Source: Candidatus Bathyarchaeota archaeon
Lineage (GTDB): Archaea > Thermoproteota > Bathyarchaeia > Bathyarchaeales > Bathycorpusculaceae
DNA length: 35,525 nucleotides
Assembly: GCA_030672475.1 (NCBI GenBank)
Contig: DAOVGI010000035.1
Coordinates: 1 to 35,525 of the forward strand
Reading direction: 5' to 3'
Positions 1 through 9,304 of this stretch are shown one piece after another. The stretch's first letter is position 1; the number at the start of each line of letters is the position of its first letter. Made by a program: the position numbers and the translations under genes. The notes under the pieces were generated by a model. It ran no database searches. It was not told the origin of the DNA and saw nothing but the letters and a program-made list of their open reading frames with translations.

Positions 1-504
1 CGGCAATAAGACTGTATCGAAATCAAAACGCTCCAAGCTGCGTTTGTGCATTGCTGGCACTTTGTTACCGTGGCCTGTTACGCCCAGAAACCGCACCAAA
101 CCTTTGTCACGCGCTTCAATAAAGGCCTCCAAGGCGCCCTCCGGCCCAATCGCTTTTTCCCAACCTGCTGGGTTGGTCAGGCCATGCATCTGCCAGAGGT
201 CTATGTAGTCAACTCTCAATCGGCTCAAGGAACGCTGAAGATCTTCCCAGGCCTCTTTGTATGTACGCTTTCGAGACTTGGTTGCGAGGAAGAAATCATC
301 GCGATGCTGCTCCATCCACGATCCGATGCACTTCTCGGCATTTCCATACATGGGCGCTGTGTCAATATGATTTACGCCATACTCTAATAGCATATAGAGT
401 ATGCGATCGGCCTCCGCTTGTGTTGCCTTGCTCAAGGCATACGCGCCAAATATTATTCGAGTACTCGCATGTCCAGTGCGACCAAATTGGTTTCTGAGAA
501 TCAT
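1..504 (-). CDS. aldo/keto reductase, 3' end truncated by window edge
   Basis: Hand translation of minus strand from ATG at 504: [108 protein letters not shown]... AKR signatures (N-H-I-D-T-A-x-x-Y-G-N-A-E; L..L.[11 protein letters not shown]). Not in the ORF track because it runs off the edge. Confidence 0.93.
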   Translation of the reverse strand, partial: MILRNQFGRTGHASTRIIFGAYALSKATQAEADRILYMLLEYGVNHIDTAPMYGNAEKCIGSWMEQHRDDFFLATKSRKRTYKEAWEDLQRSLSRLRVDYIDLWQMHGLTNPAGWEKAIGPEGALEAFIEARDKGLVRFLGVTGHGNKVPAMHKRSLERFDFDTVLLP

Positions 505-959
505 TCGTCAATGTCTCCTTGCCCGCGCGAGATTATGCGCGCATAGGGTATTTTAGCGGTCTATAGAGGGTTTTTAAGAATTAATGCTCCATATAAATCT
601 TGGTTAAAACGCTCAATAATAGCGATTTCTTTACATTTCTTGAGATTCTTCAGAAAATCGCGCCCGCGCGCTTAATTTCTTATCTCGTGCGCCTGATCCA
701 GACACAAAGGCCCCAACGTTTCTCTCGTTCCAACTCATCAACATGAACGGACACGTGCAGAGACAGGGCCCCCTCCTCTATCGTTTTCAGCATACTTTGA
801 GATGGGTTTGTCGACTTGTCGGTTGGTGACTAGTGTGCATTGACTATAACCTGCTTCTGCACCAGACAATAGACTATAAGCCCATATTTGATTCTGATTA
901 TTGGCTATAGGTTTATATCGCAGTTTCTCTATTACAGGAAGAGATTGGAGTCATTTAAC

Positions 960-1070
960 ATGTGCGAATCAAAGAAAGAAAAGCATGTGTGTTGCGGTAA
1001 GACCTTCGAAACAGAAGAAGAGTGGGAAGCACACAAGAAAGAGCATCAGAAGAAAAGCTGTTGCCAATAG
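960..1070 (+). CDS. 36-aa C2H2-like mini zinc-finger protein
   Basis: MCESKKEKHVCCGKTFETEEEWEAHKKEHQKKSCCQ; CC-x12-H-x3-H pattern. Internal ATG of the listed 888..1070 ORF is the more likely start. Confidence 0.6.
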   Translation: MCESKKEKHVCCGKTFETEEEWEAHKKEHQKKSCCQ

Positions 1071-1088
1071 CCCAGTAGCATTGACGGG

Positions 1089-1331
1089 TTGGCGGACATT
1101 ATGGGAGAACCAGTCAGAGACAGAGTGGAGAAAGCCCTTGCAGAATTGAGACCCAGTTTACAGGCTGATGGAGGAGACATCGAGCTCTTGGGAGTGGACT
1201 ACGGAGTAGTCAAAGTCAGGATGAAGGGAGCATGCGCTGGATGCTCTATGTCAACTATGACCCTCAAAATGGGAGTAGAGCGACATCTCAAGAAGAAGAT
1301 ACCTGAAATAATCAGGGTTGATGCTGTTTAG
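1089..1331 (+). CDS. NifU C-terminal-domain-like Fe-S scaffold protein
   Basis: RVEKALAELRPSLQADGGDIELLGVDYGVVKVRMKGACAGCSMSTMTLKMGVERHLKKKIPEI; LQADGGD..., CxxC scaffold motif. Start may be the ATG at 1101. Confidence 0.92.
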   Translation: MADIMGEPVRDRVEKALAELRPSLQADGGDIELLGVDYGVVKVRMKGACAGCSMSTMTLKMGVERHLKKKIPEIIRVDAV

Positions 1332-1413
1332 CGGCTAGATCATCACAGCGCGCGCGCAGAAAGAACATGGACTGTTTCCTGAAGAACGGAAACTAACTGC
1401 TTCCGGTACAGAA

Positions 1414-2667
1414 TTATATAAGGATATCTTTAATTTTTCTAAAGAATATGAAGTACAGCGAACTCGCTATGAAATACGCGAGCGTTGTAAAGAGGAAGGG
1501 TGTGTAAAAGTTGCTTCCTGTCATCATTTTACCAGAAATCGAAGCAGTTACAGCGCGTGGAATGTTATCCGCCATGACCATCAAACCATTTGTTGTGGCA
1601 CGTTCTTTTTCTGAGACTAACTCCATTTGCAACGTGGAGCTTATGGGTCCTGCCATGTTCATTAAGGCGCCACGGGCTGTGTAGGCTGTTGAAGCTAAAG
1701 CTAAATTCGGTGAAAGCGTCATCAGCATAATGAAAGGCATAGAAAGATATTGACAGGTCACAATGCTTCTAACCTTGCCAAGTCTGCTTGATAAAACTGG
1801 TGCACCAAGGATTCCTAGGCCCAGTGTAATGTTGCCTAACGCAAAAATGGTTCCTATCTGTTCCGTTGTAGCTAAGAATCTCAGCTGAAAGAATATGTTG
1901 AAGAGCGGCACTATAAACCCTGCGCCGAAGCCTATGATGGCTGTAGGTATCATGAACTTAGCTATTGTCCGACGACTTTTGATGTTTCGAAAGCTTAAGA
2001 GGTCAACCATTTTTTGTCTCTGCAACATCTTTCTCTCTCTTATCAACAGTATCGGAACCGCTGCGGCTAGGGCGAGGGCAACCGAAACTGCTAAGGATAT
2101 GCGATATCCAACAGCTGACCCGTTTAGACCAGTGGACAAACCTAAAAGAGCGTTAAACAGATCGGGCATAACACCGCCGACGTAGCTGCCGACAACAGCC
2201 ATAATCGTCATTGAAGCCCAGTTAATACTGAACAAATAAGTACGTTCCTCCTGTCCACTGTTTTCCATCATAAACGGTGCCGAGGCTACCCATCCTAGAG
2301 TGCCTATTAAACCAGCAACAAGACTGGCAAACAAAAGGATGAACGGTTGCAAAACGACTATTTGGACAAGGCTAACGAAGTTCGCCGTCAAACCCACAAG
2401 CAATGCTCTTTTAAGACCTATACGCGTGCAGATTAACCCCGCTGGCAAAGCCACAAGACCAGTGGCTATAGCACCGACTGTAAACATGCTGCCTATAAAA
2501 TCTGGTCGAAACCCCACCTCGCTGAGGTTAAGGTACAGGTTAAATATAACTCCCCAAATTCCAAAACTTAAACCTTGCAGAACTGTTGCTCCTATGTAAA
2601 GCTTAGCATTACGGCTAAGCATACGCATGCGCTGTATATACCGACTAACTCTTGAAAACTCAATCAT
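1414..2667 (-). CDS. MFS-type transporter
   Basis: 417 aa, about 12 hydrophobic segments, MFS-like loop motifs (GLICTRIGLKRALLVG; SSRLGKVRSIV). Confidence 0.8.
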   Translation of the reverse strand: MIEFSRVSRYIQRMRMLSRNAKLYIGATVLQGLSFGIWGVIFNLYLNLSEVGFRPDFIGSMFTVGAIATGLVALPAGLICTRIGLKRALLVGLTANFVSLVQIVVLQPFILLFASLVAGLIGTLGWVASAPFMMENSGQEERTYLFSINWASMTIMAVVGSYVGGVMPDLFNALLGLSTGLNGSAVGYRISLAVSVALALAAAVPILLIRERKMLQRQKMVDLLSFRNIKSRRTIAKFMIPTAIIGFGAGFIVPLFNIFFQLRFLATTEQIGTIFALGNITLGLGILGAPVLSSRLGKVRSIVTCQYLSMPFIMLMTLSPNLALASTAYTARGALMNMAGPISSTLQMELVSEKERATTNGLMVMADNIPRAVTASISGKMMTGSNFYTPFLFTTLAYFIASSLYFIFFRKIKDILI

Positions 2668-2786
2668 ACGTTACTCACCAAGGTTCAAAGGTTCAGTAGC
2701 ATACGACAATTTGAAGATAAATACTTTCCGAAATTTCAGCTTTCATTTCAGCGGAGTTTATTTGTGCGTATCTACGTTAATTCACT

Positions 2787-4397
2787 ATGGTTGCCGCCGG
2801 TTTGAACACGAACATTGCTCTGAGAGAAATCATTGAAACTCTAATGAACATCCCCTCTCCCAGCCACAACCATGTCAACCGTCTCAAGATGCAGATTGCT
2901 GCAAAATATCAACTCGGAAATGTCCCTTCAAACTCGGAAATAATACGCATGCTTAAGCCTCAAGAAAAACGCAAGCTTCTGCCATTTTTAAGGAGAAAAA
3001 CCACACGCACAATCTCAGGCATCACAGTGATAGCTGTAATGACAAAACCTTATCCCTGTCCGCAGTCTGAACCATGCGCCTACTGTCCAGGAGGGCCACC
3101 AATCGGTGTCCCTCAAAGCTACACGGGTTTTGAGCCAGCCGCAATGCGCGGATTACAGAACGAGTTCAACCCTTATTCGCAGATTAAGAATCGCATTGAG
3201 CAGCTGCAAGCAATAGGACATGAAGTTGACAAAATAGAGCTAATAATCATGGGCGGAACTTTTCCAGCCACGCCGCTGAATTATCAAACATCATTTATCC
3301 AACGCTGTTTGGACGCCATAACTGACAAAAACTCTTCTAACCTCACAGAAGCCAAGAAGAATGCTGAAACAAGCAGAATGCGCAACGTAGGCATAACCGT
3401 TGAAACTCGACCAGACTGGGCCAAAGAAGTGCATGTCGACAGCATGCTCAACATGGGTGTAACACGCGTTGAGTTAGGGGTTCAAAACCCAAACGATAAA
3501 ATTTACCGTTTAGTCGGCAGAACACACACAGTTGTAGACGTTGTTGAAGCCACACGCATAATGAAAGACGCCGGACTAAAAATAGTATATCACCTTATGC
3601 CAGGACTACCGAATTCAAACCCAAAAAAAGACTTAGCAGCCTTCAAAGAAATCTTCACAAACCCCGATTTCAAACCTGACATGATCAAGATTTACCCATG
3701 TCTAGTCCTGAAAGGGACAAAAACCTACAAATGGTATCTCGAAGGAAAATATCATCCCTACGCAAACGAGACAGCAGCCAACCTAATAGTAGAAATCAAA
3801 AAGATTATTCCAAGTTGGATACGCATAATGCGTATTCAACGGGACATTCCTGCACCATTAATTGTTGCAGGTGTGAAAAAAAGCAATCTACGCCAACTAG
3901 TGCAGCAGAAACTAAAAGAACAAAACATAAAGTGCAGATGCATACGATGCAGAGAAGTGGGCCACAGAATGCTGAAAGACAAAATTAAACCTGACCCGGA
4001 AAAAATTGAAATCTTGACTGCGAAATATCACGCGTCTGAAGGAGAGGAAATCTTCATCTCGGCAGAAGATGCGGAAAACGACCTTCTAATAGGCTGTTTG
4101 AGGCTGAGAATTCCTTCAGAAAAAGCTCACAGACAAGAAGTGAAAGCCACACCATGTTCTATCGTTCGTGAACTTCACATTTACGGATCTCTTGTTCCAG
4201 TTGGTAAACACTTGGTCGAAGCGTGGCAGCATAAAGGCTATGGCAGCATCCTCCTGAATGAAGCAGAACGCACGTCCAAGGAGGACTATAACATGAAAAA
4301 AGTCTTAGTTATAAGCGCCCTAGGAACAAAAGAATACTATATGCGATTTGGCTACAAGCATGATGGACTATACATGTCGAAAATTCTGGAGGATTAG
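2787..4397 (+). CDS. elp3: Elp3-type tRNA uridine(34) acetyltransferase (radical SAM + GNAT)
   Basis: CPQSEPCAYCPGGPPIGVPQSYTG Fe-S region; RVELGVQ; YHLMPGLPNSNPKKDL; C-terminal RELHIYGSLVPVG...HKGYGSILLNEAE GNAT domain. Confidence 0.97.
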   Translation: MVAAGLNTNIALREIIETLMNIPSPSHNHVNRLKMQIAAKYQLGNVPSNSEIIRMLKPQEKRKLLPFLRRKTTRTISGITVIAVMTKPYPCPQSEPCAYCPGGPPIGVPQSYTGFEPAAMRGLQNEFNPYSQIKNRIEQLQAIGHEVDKIELIIMGGTFPATPLNYQTSFIQRCLDAITDKNSSNLTEAKKNAETSRMRNVGITVETRPDWAKEVHVDSMLNMGVTRVELGVQNPNDKIYRLVGRTHTVVDVVEATRIMKDAGLKIVYHLMPGLPNSNPKKDLAAFKEIFTNPDFKPDMIKIYPCLVLKGTKTYKWYLEGKYHPYANETAANLIVEIKKIIPSWIRIMRIQRDIPAPLIVAGVKKSNLRQLVQQKLKEQNIKCRCIRCREVGHRMLKDKIKPDPEKIEILTAKYHASEGEEIFISAEDAENDLLIGCLRLRIPSEKAHRQEVKATPCSIVRELHIYGSLVPVGKHLVEAWQHKGYGSILLNEAERTSKEDYNMKKVLVISALGTKEYYMRFGYKHDGLYMSKILED

Positions 4398-4399
4398 AT

Positions 4400-5728
4400 A
4401 TGAACGAAAAAGAAAGGCTTTCCGGCTACAAAGGTGAAGCCTTAGCAGCCATCAGAAAGGCTGAAGTTGAAATAGGAGACTTAATCCGAATAACAAGAAA
4501 CAGCGAAATCCATGAAGGTATTTTGATTCCGCGTTCAGAATACGGAGACAAAAAACACGTGATCATAAAGCTGAAGAGTGGCTACAACATCGGCATACGG
4601 ATAACACCGAACACAAAGATAGAGAGAACAGGAAAAGGAACAAAACCAACCTTCACACAGCCTCCATCCTTAAAACAAAACCCCAAGCTCCCAAAAATCG
4701 CGATAATAAGCACTGGAGGAACAATCGCCAGTCGCGTGGATTACAGAACAGGAGCCGTACGACCTGCCTTGACAGCAAGCGATCTGTACAGCGTTGTTCC
4801 AGAACTGACAAAAATTGCACAATTGGACGCGCAAATACTCTTCAGTCTTCTAAGCGAGAACATAACCCCTAAGCACTGGACGGAAATGGCGAAGGCTGTT
4901 TCAAATCATATATTAAAAGGCGTGGATGGCGTTGTAATAGCCCATGGAACAGACACCATGGGGTATACAGCAGCAGCCCTAACCTTCTCACTGCAGAGTC
5001 TTCCAGTTCCAGTAATACTCGTAGGTTCGCAACGTTCAGCAGATAGACCAAGCTCAGATGCAGCAACAAATCTCATAGGTGCTGTGGTAGCGGCGGCGAA
5101 GGTGCCCTTCGCAGAAGTGTCGGTGGCGATGCATGAATCCACATCAGACTCGTCTATAATCCTTCACAGAGGAGCAAAAGTTCGAAAATGTCATACAAGC
5201 CGAAGGGACGCCTTTAAATCTGTGAATGCAAGTTCACTGGCAAGAGTGCAAGAACAAAGAATAATCATGCTTACGGAAAAATATCGAAAACGCGACTTAA
5301 CAAGAAAGCTCGATTTGAAACCAGAATTCAACGAAAAAGTTGCACTAGTAAAGTTCTATCCCGGCATGAACCCTGCAATAGTTGACTGGTACGTGAAGAA
5401 AGAATACAGAGGTATAATTCTTGAAGGAACAGGCCTCGGTCATGTCGGCAGTTTCTTCTACGAAGCAATACGAAACGCTGTGGAGCATAATGTCGTAGTT
5501 GGCATGACTTCCCAATGCATTTGGGGTCGAGTAGGCATGAATGTTTATGGTCAAGGTCGCGATTTACTGGCTTTAGGCGTAATCGCGTTGGAAGATATGC
5601 TTCCGGAAACAGCCACTGTCAAGCTCATGTGGATTTTCGGACAAACTCGAGACGTGGAAGAAGCCAAAACACTGTTGAAAACGAACGTTGCAGGGGAGAT
5701 TTCGTCACGAACTCTTGCAGAGAAATAA
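4400..5728 (+). CDS. gatD: glutamyl-tRNA(Gln) amidotransferase subunit D
   Basis: Asparaginase-like IAIISTGGTIASRVDYRTGAVRPALTASDL, VIAHGTDTMGYTAAAL, archaeal GatD N-terminal barrel; adjacent to gatE. Confidence 0.97.
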   Translation: MNEKERLSGYKGEALAAIRKAEVEIGDLIRITRNSEIHEGILIPRSEYGDKKHVIIKLKSGYNIGIRITPNTKIERTGKGTKPTFTQPPSLKQNPKLPKIAIISTGGTIASRVDYRTGAVRPALTASDLYSVVPELTKIAQLDAQILFSLLSENITPKHWTEMAKAVSNHILKGVDGVVIAHGTDTMGYTAAALTFSLQSLPVPVILVGSQRSADRPSSDAATNLIGAVVAAAKVPFAEVSVAMHESTSDSSIILHRGAKVRKCHTSRRDAFKSVNASSLARVQEQRIIMLTEKYRKRDLTRKLDLKPEFNEKVALVKFYPGMNPAIVDWYVKKEYRGIILEGTGLGHVGSFFYEAIRNAVEHNVVVGMTSQCIWGRVGMNVYGQGRDLLALGVIALEDMLPETATVKLMWIFGQTRDVEEAKTLLKTNVAGEISSRTLAEK

Positions 5729-5740
5729 GCGATCAGTAAG

Positions 5741-7651
5741 GTGAAGAGCTTGGAAATAGACTATGAGAAGATCGGGTTGAAAGTGGGTTTGGAAATCCAT
5801 CAACAATTGGACACTTCCACAAAATTGTTCTGCAATTGTGAACCGAAGCTCTTCAAAGAAGAGCCAGAAATAACGTTCCTGCGTAGACTTCGGCCGACAC
5901 AAAGTGAGTTGGGCCAAATAGATCCAGCGGCATACTTCGAATTCCAGAAGGGATTAAGAATTCTGTACGAGGCAGAGAGAGCAACTTCATGTCTTGTTGA
6001 AATGGATGAAGAACCGCCACATCCATTGAACAGGCAAGCTGTTGAAATCACCTTAACTGCAGCATTGCTTATGAACGCTGAACCTGTTGACGAAATCCAT
6101 GTGATGCGCAAAGCAGTTATAGACGGCTCGAACACAACGGGCTTTCAAAGAACATGTGTAATAGCTCTACATGGAGAAGTAAAAGTCGGACAGAAAACTG
6201 TACCAATTTTACATGTAAGCTTGGAAGAGGATGCTGCAAGAAAAACGGGTGAAGAAGAAGGCAACATAATACATTATCGTATAGATCGTCTTGGCATACC
6301 GTTGATAGAAGTGGCAACGGCACCTGTAATAAAATCACCTACAGAAGCAAAAGAAGTCGCACTGGCAATAGGAGGGGTCTTGAGAGCTACTGGAAAAGCC
6401 AAAAGAGGCTTAGGCACAATCCGCCAAGACCTTAACATATCAATTACAGACGGTGGCCTAGTAGAGATTAAAGGAGTACAGGAACTTGAACTGCTTCCAC
6501 TTGTTGTCAAGTATGAAGTCCAACGTCAATTAGGACTTGTAAAGATAAGCGAAGAACTCAGAGCGAGAGGGATGGGGGAAGACATCATTGAGAAAGAATT
6601 TTTTAACGTGACAGACGTTTTCAAGCAGACAAAATGCAGAGTTCTATGCAAAGCCTTAGAGAAGAATCAGCAGATCCTAGCCCTGAAACTCCCAAAATTC
6701 AGGGATATCATTAAACAGGAATTGATGCCTGGTTTCCGTCTTGGAACAGAGATGGCTGACAGAGCCCGTTTCTGGGGAAGAGTTGGAGGAATATTTCACA
6801 CAGATGAACTGCCAGCATATGGAATAACAGCAGATGAAGTGGAGAAGCTTGGAGAGGCTGTTGAAGCCGAAGATCAAGATGCTGTCGTGTTTGTCGCAGA
6901 CAACTCGGAAAACGCTGAAGACGCATTAGAAGCCGTTGTAGAAAGAGCCCGAGAAGCCATAAAAGGCGTACCAGATGAAACACGCGCCCCGAAACCGGAT
7001 GGCACAACCCGTTACATGAGGCCTAGACCTGGAGCAGCAAGGATGTATCCTGAAACAGACATTCCGCCGATACAGATAACAGAAGATGACGTGGAAAGAA
7101 TCAGTTCAAAATTGCCAGAGCTGCCTAAACAAAAACTTGAACGTTTGATGAAAGAGTACAAGCTGAATAAAAAATTGGCTGGACAAGTTTTGGATTCCAA
7201 ATACAGTCTATTATTCGAAACTATCGTGAAAGAGAGCAAAGTTTCATCAACAACCGTTGCAGCGTTCTTAACAGAAACTCTAAAGGCTTTGAAACGTGAC
7301 AGGGTTGAAATTGATAAGATTTCAGAATATCAATTTCGAAAAGTCTTCGGCAAGATAGGTGCTGGAGAATTGGTGAAAGAGGCTCTACCGGACATAATTG
7401 ATTGGTTATCAAAGAATGAGAACAAAGGTGTTCAAGAAGCAATTGAAAATCTTGGTTTGAAAATCATGTCTGAAATTGAGCTTAGAGCACTTATTGGAAA
7501 GGTGATCGAAGAAAACAGAAAACTGATTCAAGAACATCATGAAGACAGTTTCGGAATTCTGATGAGCATTGTCATGAACAAACTGCGAGGCAGAGTAAAC
7601 GCTGCGCTAGTCAGCAAAATTCTGAAAGAAAAACTAAAAGTTGCAGAATAA
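5741..7651 (+). CDS. gatE: glutamyl-tRNA(Gln) amidotransferase subunit E
   Basis: KVGLEIHQQLDTSTKLFCNC, EIKGVQELELLP, MRPRPGAARMYPETDIPPI; GTG start; 636 aa. Confidence 0.97.
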   Translation: MKSLEIDYEKIGLKVGLEIHQQLDTSTKLFCNCEPKLFKEEPEITFLRRLRPTQSELGQIDPAAYFEFQKGLRILYEAERATSCLVEMDEEPPHPLNRQAVEITLTAALLMNAEPVDEIHVMRKAVIDGSNTTGFQRTCVIALHGEVKVGQKTVPILHVSLEEDAARKTGEEEGNIIHYRIDRLGIPLIEVATAPVIKSPTEAKEVALAIGGVLRATGKAKRGLGTIRQDLNISITDGGLVEIKGVQELELLPLVVKYEVQRQLGLVKISEELRARGMGEDIIEKEFFNVTDVFKQTKCRVLCKALEKNQQILALKLPKFRDIIKQELMPGFRLGTEMADRARFWGRVGGIFHTDELPAYGITADEVEKLGEAVEAEDQDAVVFVADNSENAEDALEAVVERAREAIKGVPDETRAPKPDGTTRYMRPRPGAARMYPETDIPPIQITEDDVERISSKLPELPKQKLERLMKEYKLNKKLAGQVLDSKYSLLFETIVKESKVSSTTVAAFLTETLKALKRDRVEIDKISEYQFRKVFGKIGAGELVKEALPDIIDWLSKNENKGVQEAIENLGLKIMSEIELRALIGKVIEENRKLIQEHHEDSFGILMSIVMNKLRGRVNAALVSKILKEKLKVAE

Positions 7652-7745
7652 AAGAGTGCAATCATGATCTCATAATGCTGTAACTTTAATATCATGTTTG
7701 AATCAGCATAAACAAACAAGCACAGAATAGACGCGCGGTGAAAAC

Positions 7746-8165
7746 ATGAAAACTGGAAACTCAGCAAAATGGATGATTTCAGTCTGCGGTCTCAACTGTG
7801 CAAAATGTGATATATATCAGGCTGGTCACGGAAATGAAAAGTTGCTAAATGAAATAATCAACTGGTTTAGAAAAGAACGCAACGAGAACGTCAAACCAGA
7901 GCAGGTAAGATGTGAAGGATGTACGGGTCCACTTAACCGTCATTGGAGTCCTGATTGCGAAATGATGCTTTGTGCAATGAAGGCGAGACTTCAACATTGT
8001 TTTCAATGCAAAGACTTCCCATGCACAAAAGTGAACGACTTCAGTTCAGACGGCACTTCCCACCACCAAGAAACCATCGAAAACGCGAAAAAGATGAAAG
8101 AAATCGGAATCGAAGTGTGGATTGCAGAGCAGAAAAGAAAAGGACAATGTGTATTCTGCCCATAG
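7746..8165 (+). CDS. Cys-rich DUF3795-like protein
   Basis: ISVCGLNCAKCDIYQA...VRCEGCTGP...CFQCKDFPCTKV; Cys pattern typical of DUF3795. Confidence 0.75.
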   Translation: MKTGNSAKWMISVCGLNCAKCDIYQAGHGNEKLLNEIINWFRKERNENVKPEQVRCEGCTGPLNRHWSPDCEMMLCAMKARLQHCFQCKDFPCTKVNDFSSDGTSHHQETIENAKKMKEIGIEVWIAEQKRKGQCVFCP

Positions 8166-8203
8166 AACATTGAGTCTATACAAGGCACGCGCAGTTTGGC
8201 AAT

Positions 8204-8530
8204 TTACTGACTGTCTGAAGACCGTCCTATGCTTCGCGCACACGATTTATCATACAAGTTTACCAGTTGCTGTTTCTTGCCGTGACTGAGTGTTTTGATT
8301 TCCCGCTCTCTCTTCATGGCTTCGATACGACTGTCAAATTTCTCCACATATACTATCTTTTCAGGTCTATGCGACCTCGTATATCTGCCGCCTTGACCCC
8401 TTTCATGCAGGTCAACTCGACGTTTCACGTTTTTTGTATATCCAGTGTAATAGCTACCGTCTCTACAAAGAAGTATGTAAACATAGTAATGCATCATCAT
8501 CAACTCACAGCCAGTAAAGAACACTGACAA
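8204..8530 (-). CDS. GIY-YIG domain endonuclease-like protein (standalone, YhbQ/UPF0213-like)
   Basis: HYYVYILLCRDGSYYTGYTKNVKRRVDLHERGQGGRYTRSHRPEKIVYVEKF; classical GIY-YIG core. Start may be internal. Confidence 0.88.
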   Translation of the reverse strand: MSVFFTGCELMMMHYYVYILLCRDGSYYTGYTKNVKRRVDLHERGQGGRYTRSHRPEKIVYVEKFDSRIEAMKREREIKTLSHGKKQQLVNLYDKSCARSIGRSSDSQ

Positions 8531-8761
8531 TCCCTCTTAAACAGACTAACATTATAAAATAGACGAGTAGTGGAGATATATCCGCATTTCATGTGGACCT
8601 GAAACGCGCAAAGCTTTCATCTCTTTTAGTAAACTTTTACTGAAGAAATGCTAAAAACTCATGAAAACTATCTAACGCGCGGCTGCCAAAAAGGCTGTGC
8701 TTTCCAAGACGTTGTACTTCGTCGCAAAAACGCCCACACGCGCCTTTCAGTACTACTCGAT

Positions 8762-8796
8762 TGAAAGATTTCCACATGTGGATTGTCGATCTTTCA
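8762..8796. repeat. nested inverted repeat: TGAAAGAT (8762-8769)/ATCTTTCA (8789-8796) flanking perfect 12-bp palindrome TCCACATGTGGA (8771-8782)
   Basis: Read directly from sequence. Confidence 0.9.
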
Positions 8797-8902
8797 TTCT
8801 CAGAATTAACACATAAAAAGGTTCTATAAATCAACTTAACGTTCTATATTTAGAGAAAAGTGAGGTGTTTGCCGAGTTTCACTTTGTCCAACTATGTTTT
8901 TA

Positions 8903-9190
8903 TCACTCTTTTGTAAGCGTTATTTCCATTGTTGAAACCATTCTTGCTCTGTTTTCACCCTCTCTCGCCGGCATCTCCTCTGTTCCTATCGCGATCTTGC
9001 TTATCTTTAGATCCTTGATGAAGCGTCTTCTAGTTATTTCAGCGGTGTCAACTGCTGTTGAGATCGCTCGTCCTCGTGCTTTCAACGTTATCTCTTTAGC
9101 GTCGGAACCTGACAGACTTGTTATGATCGCTAGAACATAGCTCATCGGTGGTTTGCTTCCAATGAAAACGATTCCAGTTTTATCAGCCAT
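8903..9190 (-). CDS. albA: DNA/RNA-binding protein Alba
   Basis: VFIGSKPPMSYVLAIITSLSGSDAKEITLKARGRAISTAVDTAEITRRRFIKDLKISKIAIGTEEM; canonical Alba motif. Confidence 0.95.
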   Translation of the reverse strand: MADKTGIVFIGSKPPMSYVLAIITSLSGSDAKEITLKARGRAISTAVDTAEITRRRFIKDLKISKIAIGTEEMPAREGENRARMVSTMEITLTKE

Positions 9191-9304
9191 TTTCCATCAC
9201 TCCTTTTTTTCTTGATTGTAGCATGTAACGTTACTGTATTCTTTTCGTCCTTTGACAACAGAACGCTACTGCCCCATAATATGCAAGCTTCCTTATAAAT
9301 GCAA

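Noticed and set aside
46-497. Plus-strand ORFs 46..387 and 261..497
   Set aside because: Antisense to a clear aldo/keto reductase on the minus strand that continues off the window.
888-959. Extended N-terminus of the mini zinc finger (MILIIGYRFISQFLYYRKRLESFN)
   Set aside because: Likely untranslated promoter/leader; the ATG at 960 gives a compact domain-sized protein.
8637-8834. 65-aa minus ORF
   Set aside because: No recognisable motif; overlaps the nested palindrome; cannot be supported from sequence alone.
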